Positions 1 through 8,864 of a stretch of 64,000 nucleotides of DNA are shown here, piece by piece. Within the stretch, counting starts at the first letter, position 1; every line of letters begins with the position of its first letter. The stretch is taken from positions 62,001 through 126,000 of the forward strand of contig JADGDE010000004.1 of NCBI GenBank assembly GCA_016745035.1. Reading direction: 5' to 3'. This DNA is from Thiotrichales bacterium (GTDB lineage Bacteria; Pseudomonadota; Gammaproteobacteria; Beggiatoales; Beggiatoaceae). The notes under the pieces were generated by a model. It had not been told where the DNA came from. It saw only the letters and a program-made list of their open reading frames with translations, and did no database searches. The position numbers and the translations under genes were made by a program.

Positions 1-1937
1 GACCAATCATAGCGTAAATAGGCATCTTGCCGAGGATAGTTACCTCGTTCTGTATGGTGTTGCTGAACTTTATGCGTGGCATAATTAAATAATAAACTCG
101 ATTGCGCATTGATTTTGAAGCGCATTTCCATTTCAAACCCATGCCCATGAATATCGTCTTTTGAATTTTGTGCTGTCCGGGCGATTTGTGTGCTTTCAAT
201 GTCTCCCACATCTTTAGGGCTGACGAATTCAATCGCATTGGCCCATCGAAAACGGTACATATTTAAGCCTATATGCAGGTTACTATAAGGGCGATAATCA
301 AAAGCCAACTCTAAAGTTTTAATACTTTCAGCGTCTAAATTTTTATTACCTAAAGCCATTGGGTTGTAGACATTATAAAGTTCTTGAAATGAAGGGGCAC
401 GAAAAGCTTCACCATAAAGGAGTTTGGCATTGAGGTTAGGACGCACTTGCCAAACCAAAGCACCGCGTAAGTTAATGGCTCGACCAAAATCGGAATAGTC
501 ATCATAACGTGCGCCAAAGGTCAGCTCCCAATTTTTACGAAATTTCCAAGCATCTTGGGCAAAAACATAATAACTTTGGCGAATTTTTTCAGGATTATAA
601 ACCAAGGGCGTGTCGCTAATATCAAGCAATTCACCACCGGGTTTAATATTGCTGCCGGGTGGAAATAACCAGTTGGTTTCACGGGTGGTTTTATATTGGT
701 CAGCATAATAATAGCCCGTCCCCAAACGGACTTGATGTTGCTTAAAACCGCGATAAAGCGCGCTGATGTCTAAGCGCCCATCTTTTTCATAATTACTGGC
801 AGCGGCATTTAAACCATTAGGGTATTGCCCGCCCATAGCACCCGGTGGGTAAACTTCCACATTTTTATATAGCCAAAGTCTATCAGTATAAGCCGCGCGT
901 ATCTTGAGACCCCAGTCTGAGGTAAAGTGAGGTTGCGCCCAACTAACAATCACGTCACTGATGCGGTGATCGGATGTCCCAGCGTAATCTAGAGCTTGTG
1001 CTGCACCAACGCCACTCCCAGCATTAAATACCGATTGGTTAGCGATTTCTAAACGCCAAACGGCATTGTCATCAGTGATATAGCTCAAGTCGAGTCGAAA
1101 ATCTAAACTATCGCGCTGTAAGCTAGGCGCACCGGGCGCGTGAGAAATATCGGTTTTAAAGCGCTGATCTAAGACGGTTTGATAATCTTTTTCGATAATT
1201 TCTTTATGGCCTTTTTCACTGCCATAACGTAGCATTAAGCTGACATCGGCTTCATTACTTTGTTTGCCAAATAAAAACCAAACGTCTTTTTCTCCAAAAC
1301 TCCCAATCCGAGAGCCAACTTCCGTGCCTTTTATATCAGCGGCGGTTTTGGTGATGACATTAATAATGCCAGCCAAGGCATCTGCGCCGTGAATAGCCGA
1401 TCCAGGGCCACGCATAATTTCAACTTTTTTGATTTTGTAGACGGGAATATCTAAGCCGCGAGGCGAGGGGTTGCCTGCGAGCACATCTTTTAGTGGCAAT
1501 CCATTGATCATAACCAACACTTGGGGATTAAATGCGGTGTGAATGCCACGAATGGAATAAATCGGCGTGTAAAAGAAAAAATCGCGGGAAACATTCAAGC
1601 CCGGCACGGCTTCTAAAGCTTCGGTTAACGTCCGCGCTCCTGTGGCTTCTAAGTCTTGTGCGGTAATGACGCTGGTCACCGCTGGCGCACTGCCTGCGTC
1701 TTCTCGCGAACCTGAGGCAAGTGTGACAGCTTGCTTTTGCAATAAGCCATCAAAAACATTAAAAACTTCGTCTAAATTAATTCGTACTTTTTTGAGTTGT
1801 TTAAGGTCGAGTTTAAGCAATTCAGTGATGTTGGTTGCTGTTGTTGATTTTGACTCATCTTTTGCTGAGGCAAAAGGAAACATGAATGTATTGAGTAGCA
1901 AAGATAAGTAGGCAAAATAATAAACAGGGCGAGGCAT
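1..1937 (-). CDS. TonB-dependent outer-membrane receptor (3' end outside the window)
   Basis: Outer-membrane receptor that would take up a scarce ligand using energy from TonB; about 645 codons are visible and the carboxy end is cut by the window edge. The minus-strand reading has a hydrophobic signal peptide (about residues 5-25), a plug domain (about 60-190) with ITAQDLEATGARTLTEAL and RGPGSAIHGADALAGIINV, then long alternating aromatic beta-strand sequence typical of the barrel, such as TFGARYDDYSDFGRAINLRG. An in-frame ATG at 1943 is an alternative start. It lies 22 bases downstream of a small membrane protein gene, apparently last in an operon with hemW and an OPT transporter. The ligand cannot be read from sequence; a siderophore, cobalamin or metal-peptide complex are all possible. 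Confidence 0.93.
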   Translation of the reverse strand, partial: MPRPVYYFAYLSLLLNTFMFPFASAKDESKSTTATNITELLKLDLKQLKKVRINLDEVFNVFDGLLQKQAVTLASGSREDAGSAPAVTSVITAQDLEATGARTLTEALEAVPGLNVSRDFFFYTPIYSIRGIHTAFNPQVLVMINGLPLKDVLAGNPSPRGLDIPVYKIKKVEIMRGPGSAIHGADALAGIINVITKTAADIKGTEVGSRIGSFGEKDVWFLFGKQSNEADVSLMLRYGSEKGHKEIIEKDYQTVLDQRFKTDISHAPGAPSLQRDSLDFRLDLSYITDDNAVWRLEIANQSVFNAGSGVGAAQALDYAGTSDHRISDVIVSWAQPHFTSDWGLKIRAAYTDRLWLYKNVEVYPPGAMGGQYPNGLNAAASNYEKDGRLDISALYRGFKQHQVRLGTGYYYADQYKTTRETNWLFPPGSNIKPGGELLDISDTPLVYNPEKIRQSYYVFAQDAWKFRKNWELTFGARYDDYSDFGRAINLRGALVWQVRPNLNAKLLYGEAFRAPSFQELYNVYNPMALGNKNLDAESIKTLELAFDYRPYSNLHIGLNMYRFRWANAIEFVSPKDVGDIESTQIARTAQNSKDDIHGHGFEMEMRFKINAQSSLLFNYATHKVQQHHTERGNYPRQDAYLRYDW

Positions 1938-1959
1938 TAGCATATATAGGGATAATTGA

Positions 1960-2448
1960 TTAATTTGTTATCTCATGCAGCGCATGACGAAAATGACTTA
2001 AAGCTTGTATTTGCGCATTATAGGCAGCTTGCGGATAATTATCCAACTGTGCTGAATAAGCACGGTTTAATAAATGCTCTCCTAGCGCCAAATGATTGGC
2101 AATGCGCATGGCTGTTGCGTGTTTTAATTCTTGGTTTTCTTGAATACGGCTGATGTAATCAAACAGCCAATGTTGCACTGCACTCAGCGGGGCAATTTCT
2201 TGATAGGCTTGCATTTCCTCAACCAGTTGCGTTAGCAAATGATCTTTTTGCTTTTGTTTTTCGACTTCCTTGTCTTCAGTTTGTTGATATTTGTAGCCGA
2301 GCAAAATCAGCAAAGCAATGATTAAAGCGGGTAGCAGTTCGACTAAGCTTGCATCGGGTTTTAGGGCAATGATTAAGGCAAATAAACACGCCACTATCCA
2401 AACCAGATGGGTGAGACGGCATTTTTTAAACAATTTGATAAATCGCAT
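1960..2448 (-). CDS. Small membrane protein of unknown function, two predicted helices
   Basis: Not recognised. I place the start at the ATG at 2448, which gives 162 residues; a longer reading frame back to 2529 would run far into the upstream transporter gene. The protein has two hydrophobic segments at about residues 12-29 and 35-52, then a charged, helix-rich carboxy half rich in Glu, Gln, Lys and Ala that is probably cytosolic. It overlaps the end of the OPT transporter gene by 23 bases and ends 22 bases before the TonB receptor, so it is probably co-translated with both and may be an accessory of that uptake route. That role is inferred from position only. Confidence 0.6.
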   Translation of the reverse strand: MRFIKLFKKCRLTHLVWIVACLFALIIALKPDASLVELLPALIIALLILLGYKYQQTEDKEVEKQKQKDHLLTQLVEEMQAYQEIAPLSAVQHWLFDYISRIQENQELKHATAMRIANHLALGEHLLNRAYSAQLDNYPQAAYNAQIQALSHFRHALHEITN

Positions 2449-4144
2449 TGGCAACCCCGATAAGCGCTTCACCAATAATAAGACCGGCGGCAAAGGGCAC
2501 GACTTTATTATTGATATACATATCGCCAAAATGGCGTTTTAAGGCGATATGGCTCAAGCAGCCCAAGCCATAGCCCAGCGTCACCGAAAAGGGCAAATAC
2601 ATCGCCAGACCAATTAAGATACCCAAGCCCATAATCGGAGCCAGCGCTAATACCGCCCCAATTAAACCGCCAAACAGGAGTTTATCATTATCAAGATTGT
2701 GATTTTGGCTGGCGTTGATCAATTCGGCAATGGTACTGGCTTGGGGCGCGGGTAATGCCGTCCCCGCACCAAAGCTTGGCTCGGTGACAGTGCCTGTGTG
2801 CCAAAATAAATAAATCACCATAAAAGACACCAGCGCCCCTAGCCATGTAAAACTCAGTTGCGCCAATTGTTGAACCTTGGGGCGGCTGCCAATGAGAAAG
2901 CCAGTTTTTAGGTCTTGCATCATATCGGCACTTTGCCCAATGGCAACGCTGACCGCCAGCGTTAGCATCAAAATCAATAAGACTTGCTGCTCGAACAAAA
3001 ACAGTAAAAAACTCGCTGCCACCAGCGTCATGCTCGATAGCGGTGATATATCGGTCAGTCCGGTGGATTGGGCAACAACCAAACCCGCCAACATCATCCA
3101 CAATAAACCTAAACCGGTGGCTAACATCGCTTCTCCAAAGCTCAATTCTAACCAGAAATAAATACTAAAAAACAAAACCCAAGCGGTGACAAAAGCAATC
3201 AATGCCACCAATGGCAATGGCAGCTCATAGGCTTTATCGCTGTGTTGGTTTTGGCTGGCTTGATAAAGGGCTTGGAGGGCGAGTTTTAACATCGGTAAAT
3301 TGCGGATAACTTCAATGCTGGCAGCACCGACCAATATCCCAATGCTAAGCGGTTTAAGTAATTTATCGTAAATGTAATCAACCAGTTCAGTGCTGCTGAC
3401 TTCGGTGGGAATCCAACTTAAGTAGACCATGCTTGGAGAAATAAACCACCAAGCAATCAAGCCACCGACTAAAAAAGGTAAACCCGCCCGTCCAGCGAGT
3501 AAGCCTGCGCCAAAATTCATCAGAGATAAATATAAATAGGGGGTCATATAATCGGGCAATAGCCCAAAACTGATATTGAGTTCTTGATGTTCTAACAGAC
3601 CGGGAATGGTGGAGAAATCGCATAAGAGAATAATATTCCAAACCATAGCAATACCCAAACCCCAAAATAGGCGTTTGGCTTGTACTGAACCTGCCGTGCC
3701 TGAACGTAAAACACTGGCAACCGCCGTGCCAGTAGGAAAACGTAATCTATCAATTTCAATGAGTTGTTTACGCAAGGGAATAATAAACACCACTCCCAAA
3801 ACCGCGCCACAAATGGCGGCGATTAATAAGGGCAAGATATTCTCAAAGCTGGGAATAGAGATAAGGAATAAGGCAGGGAGGATAAAAGTGATACCCGTAC
3901 CGACCGAGTTGATACTTGAGGCAATGGTTTGGTTGAGATTATTTTCCAGCAAGGTGCTGCTGGGGTGGAAAACTCGCAATAAAACCATACCGGTAATCGC
4001 GGCAATCGCCGAGCCGCCGATAGCAAAGCCAAGTTTAAGAGCGATATAGACAAAGGCGATATTTAGAACAATACCTTGAATCACCCCAATAAAAATAGGG
4101 GGCAGTGAAAATTCACGATACAAGGTAGTGTCTTTAGTCTTCAT
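2426..4144 (-). CDS. OPT family oligopeptide/metal-chelate transporter
   Basis: Inner-membrane transporter of the OPT family, whose members move oligopeptides or metal-chelate complexes by proton symport. The 572-residue protein is hydrophobic throughout, with roughly 14-16 membrane segments. The amino end (FIGVIQGIVLNIAFVYIALKLG, first segment) and internal loops such as SGTAGSVQAKRLFWGLG and GQSADMMQDLKTGFLIGSRP match the bacterial OPT pattern, the latter being the family's conserved DLKTG-type loop. Its start overlaps the hemW stop by 11 bases and its end overlaps the next gene by 23 bases, so translational coupling is likely. With a TonB receptor downstream, an outer-plus-inner membrane import route is plausible. 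Substrate unknown. Confidence 0.9.
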   Translation of the reverse strand: MKTKDTTLYREFSLPPIFIGVIQGIVLNIAFVYIALKLGFAIGGSAIAAITGMVLLRVFHPSSTLLENNLNQTIASSINSVGTGITFILPALFLISIPSFENILPLLIAAICGAVLGVVFIIPLRKQLIEIDRLRFPTGTAVASVLRSGTAGSVQAKRLFWGLGIAMVWNIILLCDFSTIPGLLEHQELNISFGLLPDYMTPYLYLSLMNFGAGLLAGRAGLPFLVGGLIAWWFISPSMVYLSWIPTEVSSTELVDYIYDKLLKPLSIGILVGAASIEVIRNLPMLKLALQALYQASQNQHSDKAYELPLPLVALIAFVTAWVLFFSIYFWLELSFGEAMLATGLGLLWMMLAGLVVAQSTGLTDISPLSSMTLVAASFLLFLFEQQVLLILMLTLAVSVAIGQSADMMQDLKTGFLIGSRPKVQQLAQLSFTWLGALVSFMVIYLFWHTGTVTEPSFGAGTALPAPQASTIAELINASQNHNLDNDKLLFGGLIGAVLALAPIMGLGILIGLAMYLPFSVTLGYGLGCLSHIALKRHFGDMYINNKVVPFAAGLIIGEALIGVANAIYQIV

Positions 4145-5291
4145 AAAATAATAATAATAAATCGTTTAAAAATTGCTGTCCTGTGGCACTGATATGAATC
4201 CCTTCTTGCGTTTGTTCTAGCCAAGCACGTGCTTTTGCCTCTGTCAGACCCGGCTCCAAGCTGTCTAAATCTAAACCGGTACGAGCTTTATAATAAGCGC
4301 AAGCAAAGCCCTCGCGCAAACGTAATGCATTGAGCATAAACTCAAGTTTTAAATCTTTAGCATCTAAAGCTTGTCGATTGATCTGAGATTGTTGCAAATA
4401 GGTTTTAGGTTGTCTGGGTTTTTGATAACGCCACACCTGTCCTTCTGCGTCGGTATATTTTCCATGCGCACCTGCGCCAATGCCGATATAATCGCCAAAT
4501 AACCAGTAATTGAGGTTGTGCTGACAACGAGAATCAGGTTTGGCATAAGCCGAGATTTCATATTGTGAAAACCCCGCTTGTGCTAAAGCCGCTTGTCCTT
4601 CGGTCTGCATATCCCAAGCCACGTCCTCATCAGGGCAAGGCGGTGGATGTTTAAAAAACCACGTATTTGGCTCGATAGTTAATTGATACCAAGACAGATG
4701 TTCCGGGGCTAAAGCAATGGCTTGGGCTAAGTCATCCAATGCTTGCTCAAGGTTTTGCTCTGGTAAGGCATACATCATATCTAAGTTAAGCTGCTCAAAC
4801 CCCGCTGCCCTTGCCATATCAACCGCACTGAGAGCGGCTTTGTTATCGTGTATACGCCCCAGTGCTTGCAGGGCTTGATTATCAAAACTTTGAATCCCCA
4901 AAGATAAGCGGTTCACGCCCGCTTGCCGATAACCGCGAAAATGGGCTTTATCAACCGTGCCGGGATTGGCTTCTAAAGTGATTTCAATCTTATCAGCGAA
5001 GCTAGCATGGGCGGCAATGCCTGATAATAAACGCTCAATGGCGCTGGCAGAAAATAAACTTGGCGTGCCACCACCGATAAAAATACTCTGAATCGGGGAA
5101 GATATATTGCCTGAATATTCCCGCTTAAAATCATTGATTAAAGCTTGCACATAGTCGGCTTCAGGCAAAATGTCGGGGCTTTGATGCGAATTAAAATCGC
5201 AATAAGGGCATTTACGCACACACCAAGGTATATGAATATATAAACCCAATTGACCTGATGGACTGAATTGTCCCGTTTGTGATGTTATCAT
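4134..5291 (-). CDS. hemW: Radical SAM heme chaperone HemW
   Basis: HemW, formerly annotated as an oxygen-independent coproporphyrinogen oxidase-like protein; the family binds heme and transfers it to apoproteins. The 385 residues include the radical-SAM cluster motif CVRKCPYCDF near residues 25-34, where the three cysteines bind a 4Fe-4S cluster, followed by FIGGGTPSLF and the SAM-binding stretch ITLEANPGTVD. The HemW carboxy-terminal domain is present (IGIGAGAHGKY). Length is normal for HemW. It is the first gene of the minus-strand run hemW-OPT-unknown-TonB receptor and is divergent from the kinase-like/phosphoesterase gene at 5391. HemW and true HemN are close relatives; the CxxxCxxC motif without HemN's extra cysteine supports HemW. 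Confidence 0.93.
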   Translation of the reverse strand: MITSQTGQFSPSGQLGLYIHIPWCVRKCPYCDFNSHQSPDILPEADYVQALINDFKREYSGNISSPIQSIFIGGGTPSLFSASAIERLLSGIAAHASFADKIEITLEANPGTVDKAHFRGYRQAGVNRLSLGIQSFDNQALQALGRIHDNKAALSAVDMARAAGFEQLNLDMMYALPEQNLEQALDDLAQAIALAPEHLSWYQLTIEPNTWFFKHPPPCPDEDVAWDMQTEGQAALAQAGFSQYEISAYAKPDSRCQHNLNYWLFGDYIGIGAGAHGKYTDAEGQVWRYQKPRQPKTYLQQSQINRQALDAKDLKLEFMLNALRLREGFACAYYKARTGLDLDSLEPGLTEAKARAWLEQTQEGIHISATGQQFLNDLLLLFYED

Positions 5292-5390
5292 GAAGCAGCA
5301 GATTATTATGGTTAAGAGGGAGAAGCGGCATTATAACCAGTTTATACCTGAGAATGTTTGCGATAAAAAATCTATGAAGCAGGAATTACT

Positions 5391-7151
5391 ATGCATTTAG
5401 ACATTGCCAAAGTTGAAATTATTGATCAAGTTGAGGGGAGAGACACGCCCTACACCGAGACAATGGTTTTGTCTTTATTACAACAACAAGTCACGGCAAT
5501 GGAACACGGTGAGCAATTTACCGGCAGGCCGCAAACAAAAGTCTATTATGATCAAAACCATATATTAAAAACCCATACCGCCTTGAATTTTTCCGCACCT
5601 ATTTCTAGTCGTTGGATTTTACAGCAGCTGGAAAAAGAACGGGAACTGCGGGTCTATCATCCGAAAAAGACCTGGGTTTTGCTGCATGAAAAAAATGGCA
5701 AGGTCATTATCGCTAATATCATGCCGCGCTTGCATCCTCTACATCAAGTCATGGAAAAACCTGTTGATGAGCTGGATCCAGAACAAGCCTTAAAAGTGTT
5801 TGCACAATTATTTAATATGTATTTTGAATTATCCCGGCGCACGGGCAAACGCTTAGATGAGGGCTTATCCAATTTTGCCCTTGATGAGGCAGCACAATTA
5901 TATTACGTTGATGATGATATTTATGACCGCGATGACTGGGTGGCTTTGTCGCATATTATTGGCGTGTATATCCGCAGATTACCGTGGCTACAAGGGGAAT
6001 ACCCTTATCGTTTTGGACAAATTTGTCAGCAAGCGATGCTGGCACACCTCGAAGACAAACATTATCTCACTGTCTTAGCCGAATTGTTGGACGATATTTT
6101 TGTTCCTGCTGCCCGTGAGGTGGATTTACGTGAGATGCGCCGAGGTCTCATTGGGCTTAAAGATAATCCTCACGGACATACGACAGCTAGTTATACGCCC
6201 TTAAAAGCTCCAAGCTCAATAAAAACACCAACGTCCCAAGGTCATCATAAAGCACAAAAAATGGATGTCCTTGGCATGGTTGAGCGCGCCAGTGCCGAGT
6301 TAGAAGCACCACACAAGCCGGAGGAAAAGGTAACGGCAAATACCTTTGACAGCCAAACGGATACGGACACCCACACCGAACAAACAGATATTATCCCACC
6401 TGATTCAGAACGTTATTGGGTCTTACTTGCAGATATACATGCTAACTTACCGGCACTTGATGCGGTACTTGAGTTTGTACAAGCACGGCAATTAGAAAAT
6501 ATTTTAGTCTTAGGTGATGTGGTCGGCTACGGCCCGCATCCCCAAGCTTGTATCCAACGCCTACAAGCGCTCAACTGCCCTGTGATTAAAGGTAATCATG
6601 ATCATGCCCTAGGCGGAGCTGATTACAGTAAAGGCTATTCGCAGACCGCGCGCTGGGCTTTAGATTGGAGCCAAGACAAGGTCACCAAGGAAGAAAAACA
6701 ATGGCTAGAGGATTTACCACCGGTGTTGCGCGAGCCACATTATTTGGCTTTGCATGGTGCGCCGATTGACCCAACTTTTTTTCGTGGCTATGTCTACGCC
6801 ATGACTTATGAAGACAATCTCGATGTGCTAGAGAAAAAACAAATGCCACTGTGTTTTCATGGGCATACCCATATCCCCGGTGTTTATGCCCGTTATAACA
6901 CTGGTGAAGATAAACACCATTCCAGCCCTGGCAATGATGTCAGTTTTGATTTAAGCCAAGCTAAACATTGTTTAATTTGCCCCGGTTCTATCGGACAACC
7001 TCGCAATGGACAAAGTGGGGCTGAGTTTGCGATTTATGATTGGCATACCCACAGCATTCAATACCACTGCATTGAATATGACCAAGAAAGTTTGGTACAA
7101 GACATGATCAAACAACAATTTCCTGATAGCTTGGTGCAAGTGTTCCGCTAA
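5391..7151 (+). CDS. Kinase-like domain fused to a metallophosphoesterase
   Basis: A 586-residue two-domain protein. The carboxy half (about 340-586) is a calcineurin-like metallophosphoesterase with all metal-binding blocks: LLADIHANL, LGDVVGYGPHP, GNHDHAL, LHGAP and HGHTHIPG. This resembles the prokaryotic diadenosine tetraphosphatase/YfcE type. The amino half (1-270) looks like a diverged protein-kinase or aminoglycoside-kinase fold: a Lys in HILKTHT, a hinge-like stretch, then LSNFALDE and YYVDDDIYDRDDW in the places of the catalytic loop and metal-binding Asp. The usual catalytic Asp is not obvious, so it may be a pseudokinase. A low-complexity, charged linker joins the two. An AGGA precedes the ATG. 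It converges on hypE with a 4-base overlap. The phosphoesterase call is firm; the kinase call is inference. Confidence 0.8.
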   Translation: MHLDIAKVEIIDQVEGRDTPYTETMVLSLLQQQVTAMEHGEQFTGRPQTKVYYDQNHILKTHTALNFSAPISSRWILQQLEKERELRVYHPKKTWVLLHEKNGKVIIANIMPRLHPLHQVMEKPVDELDPEQALKVFAQLFNMYFELSRRTGKRLDEGLSNFALDEAAQLYYVDDDIYDRDDWVALSHIIGVYIRRLPWLQGEYPYRFGQICQQAMLAHLEDKHYLTVLAELLDDIFVPAAREVDLREMRRGLIGLKDNPHGHTTASYTPLKAPSSIKTPTSQGHHKAQKMDVLGMVERASAELEAPHKPEEKVTANTFDSQTDTDTHTEQTDIIPPDSERYWVLLADIHANLPALDAVLEFVQARQLENILVLGDVVGYGPHPQACIQRLQALNCPVIKGNHDHALGGADYSKGYSQTARWALDWSQDKVTKEEKQWLEDLPPVLREPHYLALHGAPIDPTFFRGYVYAMTYEDNLDVLEKKQMPLCFHGHTHIPGVYARYNTGEDKHHSSPGNDVSFDLSQAKHCLICPGSIGQPRNGQSGAEFAIYDWHTHSIQYHCIEYDQESLVQDMIKQQFPDSLVQVFR

Positions 7152-8158
7152 CAAATACGCGGCAATGGCTCGTCTTCCAAGGCTTCTAAAATACGTGTGC
7201 CACCAAGTTCGGTTTCCAAAACCACTTTTGCTCCGGTACTGTCGGCCATTTGAATTTCGCCAATGATAGCCGCCTCTTTGCCCTCGGAGGTTTGCTGCCA
7301 ACGTGCTAACACCTCGGTAGCGGCATCAGGGGCAACAATAGCAACCACGCGCCCTTCACAGGCGAGATAATAGGGGTCATAGCCCAAAATATCACAAACC
7401 GATTGCACCGCCCCTTTAACCGGAATCTGCGCCTGTTGTAAATAGACCTGTGTATTGCAAATCTCGGCGATTTCATGCGCCACCGTTGCCAAGCCACCAC
7501 GGGTGGGGTCACGCATAAAATGCACGCCTGCTATCTCTGCCAGTGGCAAAGTTAAAGGCAGCACCGAGGCGGCATCGGAACGTAATTGCCCGGATAAACC
7601 AAATTCTTCACGGGCGAGCATCACACAAGTGCCATGATCACCGATTGAACCGCTGACTAAAATTTTATCACCGACTTCTATGCGCTTTAAGCCAATGTCT
7701 AAGCCCTCCAGCCGTCTACCAACACCGCTGGTGCTTAAATACAAGCCACCACCACTGCCACGGGGAACAATCTTGGTATCGCCTGCAATCACCTTCACAT
7801 CAGCCTCTGTACAGGCTTTAGCTAAACTTTGTACATAGCTTTCTAATTCGGCTATCGGCAGCCCTTCTTCGATAATCGCACTCAGGGTTAAATACAAGGG
7901 TTTTGCACCGCTGACGGCTAAATCATTCAGCGTGCCATGTGCTGCCAATGCGCCAATATCGCCACCAGGAAAACTTAAGGGTTGGACAGTAAAACCATCA
8001 ACACTAAAGAGCAAATTGCCTTCAATTTGACCGATATTAACGGCATCTGCATCCGTGTCCAAATAGGAGTTATGCAAATGTTTGGCAAACACCTGCGTTA
8101 TCAATTCACGCATAAAACGCCCACCGTTACCGTGGGACAAACTAATATAGTCGGACAT
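7148..8158 (-). CDS. hypE: Hydrogenase maturation factor HypE
   Basis: HypE (336 residues) dehydrates the thiocarboxamide made by HypF on its own carboxy-terminal cysteine to give thiocyanate, the source of the cyanide ligands of [NiFe]-hydrogenase. Diagnostic features are LSHGNGGRFMRELI at the amino end, FSVDGFTVQPLSFPGGDIG, MRDPTRGGLATV and the carboxy-terminal PRIC ending in the acceptor Cys. I chose the ATG at 8158 because the longer frame to 8230 starts inside an inserted repeat (8181-8313) and adds residues that the family lacks. The original upstream region has been displaced by that repeat, so its promoter is uncertain. HypF lies 16 kb away; no hydrogenase structural gene is in the window. 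Confidence 0.95.
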   Translation of the reverse strand: MSDYISLSHGNGGRFMRELITQVFAKHLHNSYLDTDADAVNIGQIEGNLLFSVDGFTVQPLSFPGGDIGALAAHGTLNDLAVSGAKPLYLTLSAIIEEGLPIAELESYVQSLAKACTEADVKVIAGDTKIVPRGSGGGLYLSTSGVGRRLEGLDIGLKRIEVGDKILVSGSIGDHGTCVMLAREEFGLSGQLRSDAASVLPLTLPLAEIAGVHFMRDPTRGGLATVAHEIAEICNTQVYLQQAQIPVKGAVQSVCDILGYDPYYLACEGRVVAIVAPDAATEVLARWQQTSEGKEAAIIGEIQMADSTGAKVVLETELGGTRILEALEDEPLPRIC

Positions 8159-8180
8159 AGTACCTAAAAAGGTTAAATAA

Positions 8181-8313
8181 CTGATGTTACGCACTAAGCC
8201 GGTTTTTATCACAATAGTGTGATTTTCCACCTGCCTAGTGGTATTTAGTCGTGGAATAATGGCGGTTTTCTGTGCCTTTAAGGCACAGAAAGAAGCCTTT
8301 ACGTAACATCAGT
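8181..8313. repeat. MITE-like terminal-inverted-repeat element, complete copy
   Basis: A 133-base copy of the window's dispersed repeat. It starts CTGATGTTACGCACTAAG and ends GCCTTTACGTAACATCAG, so the ends are imperfect inverted repeats of about 13 bases. It contains the internal hairpin CTGTGCCTTTAAGGCACAG and has no open frame. It lies between ptsN and hypE, ending 23 bases from the hypE ATG. Confidence 0.9.
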
Positions 8314-8340
8314 TTAAGAGTAAGAGCACAGATAGTTTGT

Positions 8341-8805
8341 TTATTCCGCTTGCCGCACAATCAATGAAAACAATTGTTGTCCATCTGTGGCCGCTCTGAG
8401 TTTGTCTGCCATTTCAGGCTCAGAAAAAACCTTGGCAAGTTCAGAGAGCACTTTTAAATGTTCTTGCGGGTCGGTATGTTCATGATTGGGGACTAACAAA
8501 GCGCAAATCAAATCGACTTCTTGATCATCGGGGGCATCAAAATCGATCCCACGCTTGAGCTGTAAAAAAGCACCAATGGCATCGGTGAGATCTGGCATCC
8601 GCGCATGAGGCAAGGCAATGCCATATCCGAGACTGGTAACACCCAGTTGCTCACGTTCCCAAAGCGCTTGATAAATATCGTCTTTATCGACATCAGTGAT
8701 ATGACGACTTAAAACTTGACTCAGTTTTTCTAAAGCGGCGCGTTTACTACCGACCTCGACCGCACAAAGCATACGATCGGGACTGAGTATATGAATTAAT
8801 GACAT
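8341..8805 (-). CDS. ptsN: PTS IIA-Ntr regulatory protein PtsN
   Basis: Nitrogen-related phosphotransferase enzyme IIA, a phospho-relay regulatory protein that does not transport sugar and in related bacteria adjusts potassium and nitrogen responses. The 154 residues contain the IIA active-site region with the phospho-accepting His in GYGIALPHARMPDL (about residue 67), then the FLQLKRGIDFDAPDDQ and ICALLVPNHEHTDPQEHL stretches typical of the family. It is the third gene of the minus-strand rpoN-hpf-ptsN series. The usual next genes rapZ and npr are absent here; a mobile repeat and hypE follow. A strong hairpin lies between it and hpf. Confidence 0.95.
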   Translation of the reverse strand: MSLIHILSPDRMLCAVEVGSKRAALEKLSQVLSRHITDVDKDDIYQALWEREQLGVTSLGYGIALPHARMPDLTDAIGAFLQLKRGIDFDAPDDQEVDLICALLVPNHEHTDPQEHLKVLSELAKVFSEPEMADKLRAATDGQQLFSLIVRQAE

Positions 8806-8823
8806 GATGTTGTTAGTGTGATC

Positions 8824-8850
8824 ACACCAACTTCAAAGAGAAGTTGGTGT
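8824..8850 (-). promoter_or_regulatory. Perfect 11-bp hairpin in the hpf-ptsN spacer
   Basis: On the plus strand ACACCAACTTC pairs with GAAGTTGGTGT across a 5-base loop. No T-run follows in either direction, so it does not look like an intrinsic terminator. An mRNA processing or stability element between hpf and ptsN is the likely reading. The palindrome TGTGATCACA (8817-8826) overlaps its edge. Confidence 0.5.
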
Positions 8851-8864
8851 TGGCTAGGATGGGC

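Noticed and set aside
8158-8230. Longer amino terminus for HypE
   Set aside because: It begins inside the inserted repeat and adds residues absent from the family; the ATG at 8158 precedes the conserved start.
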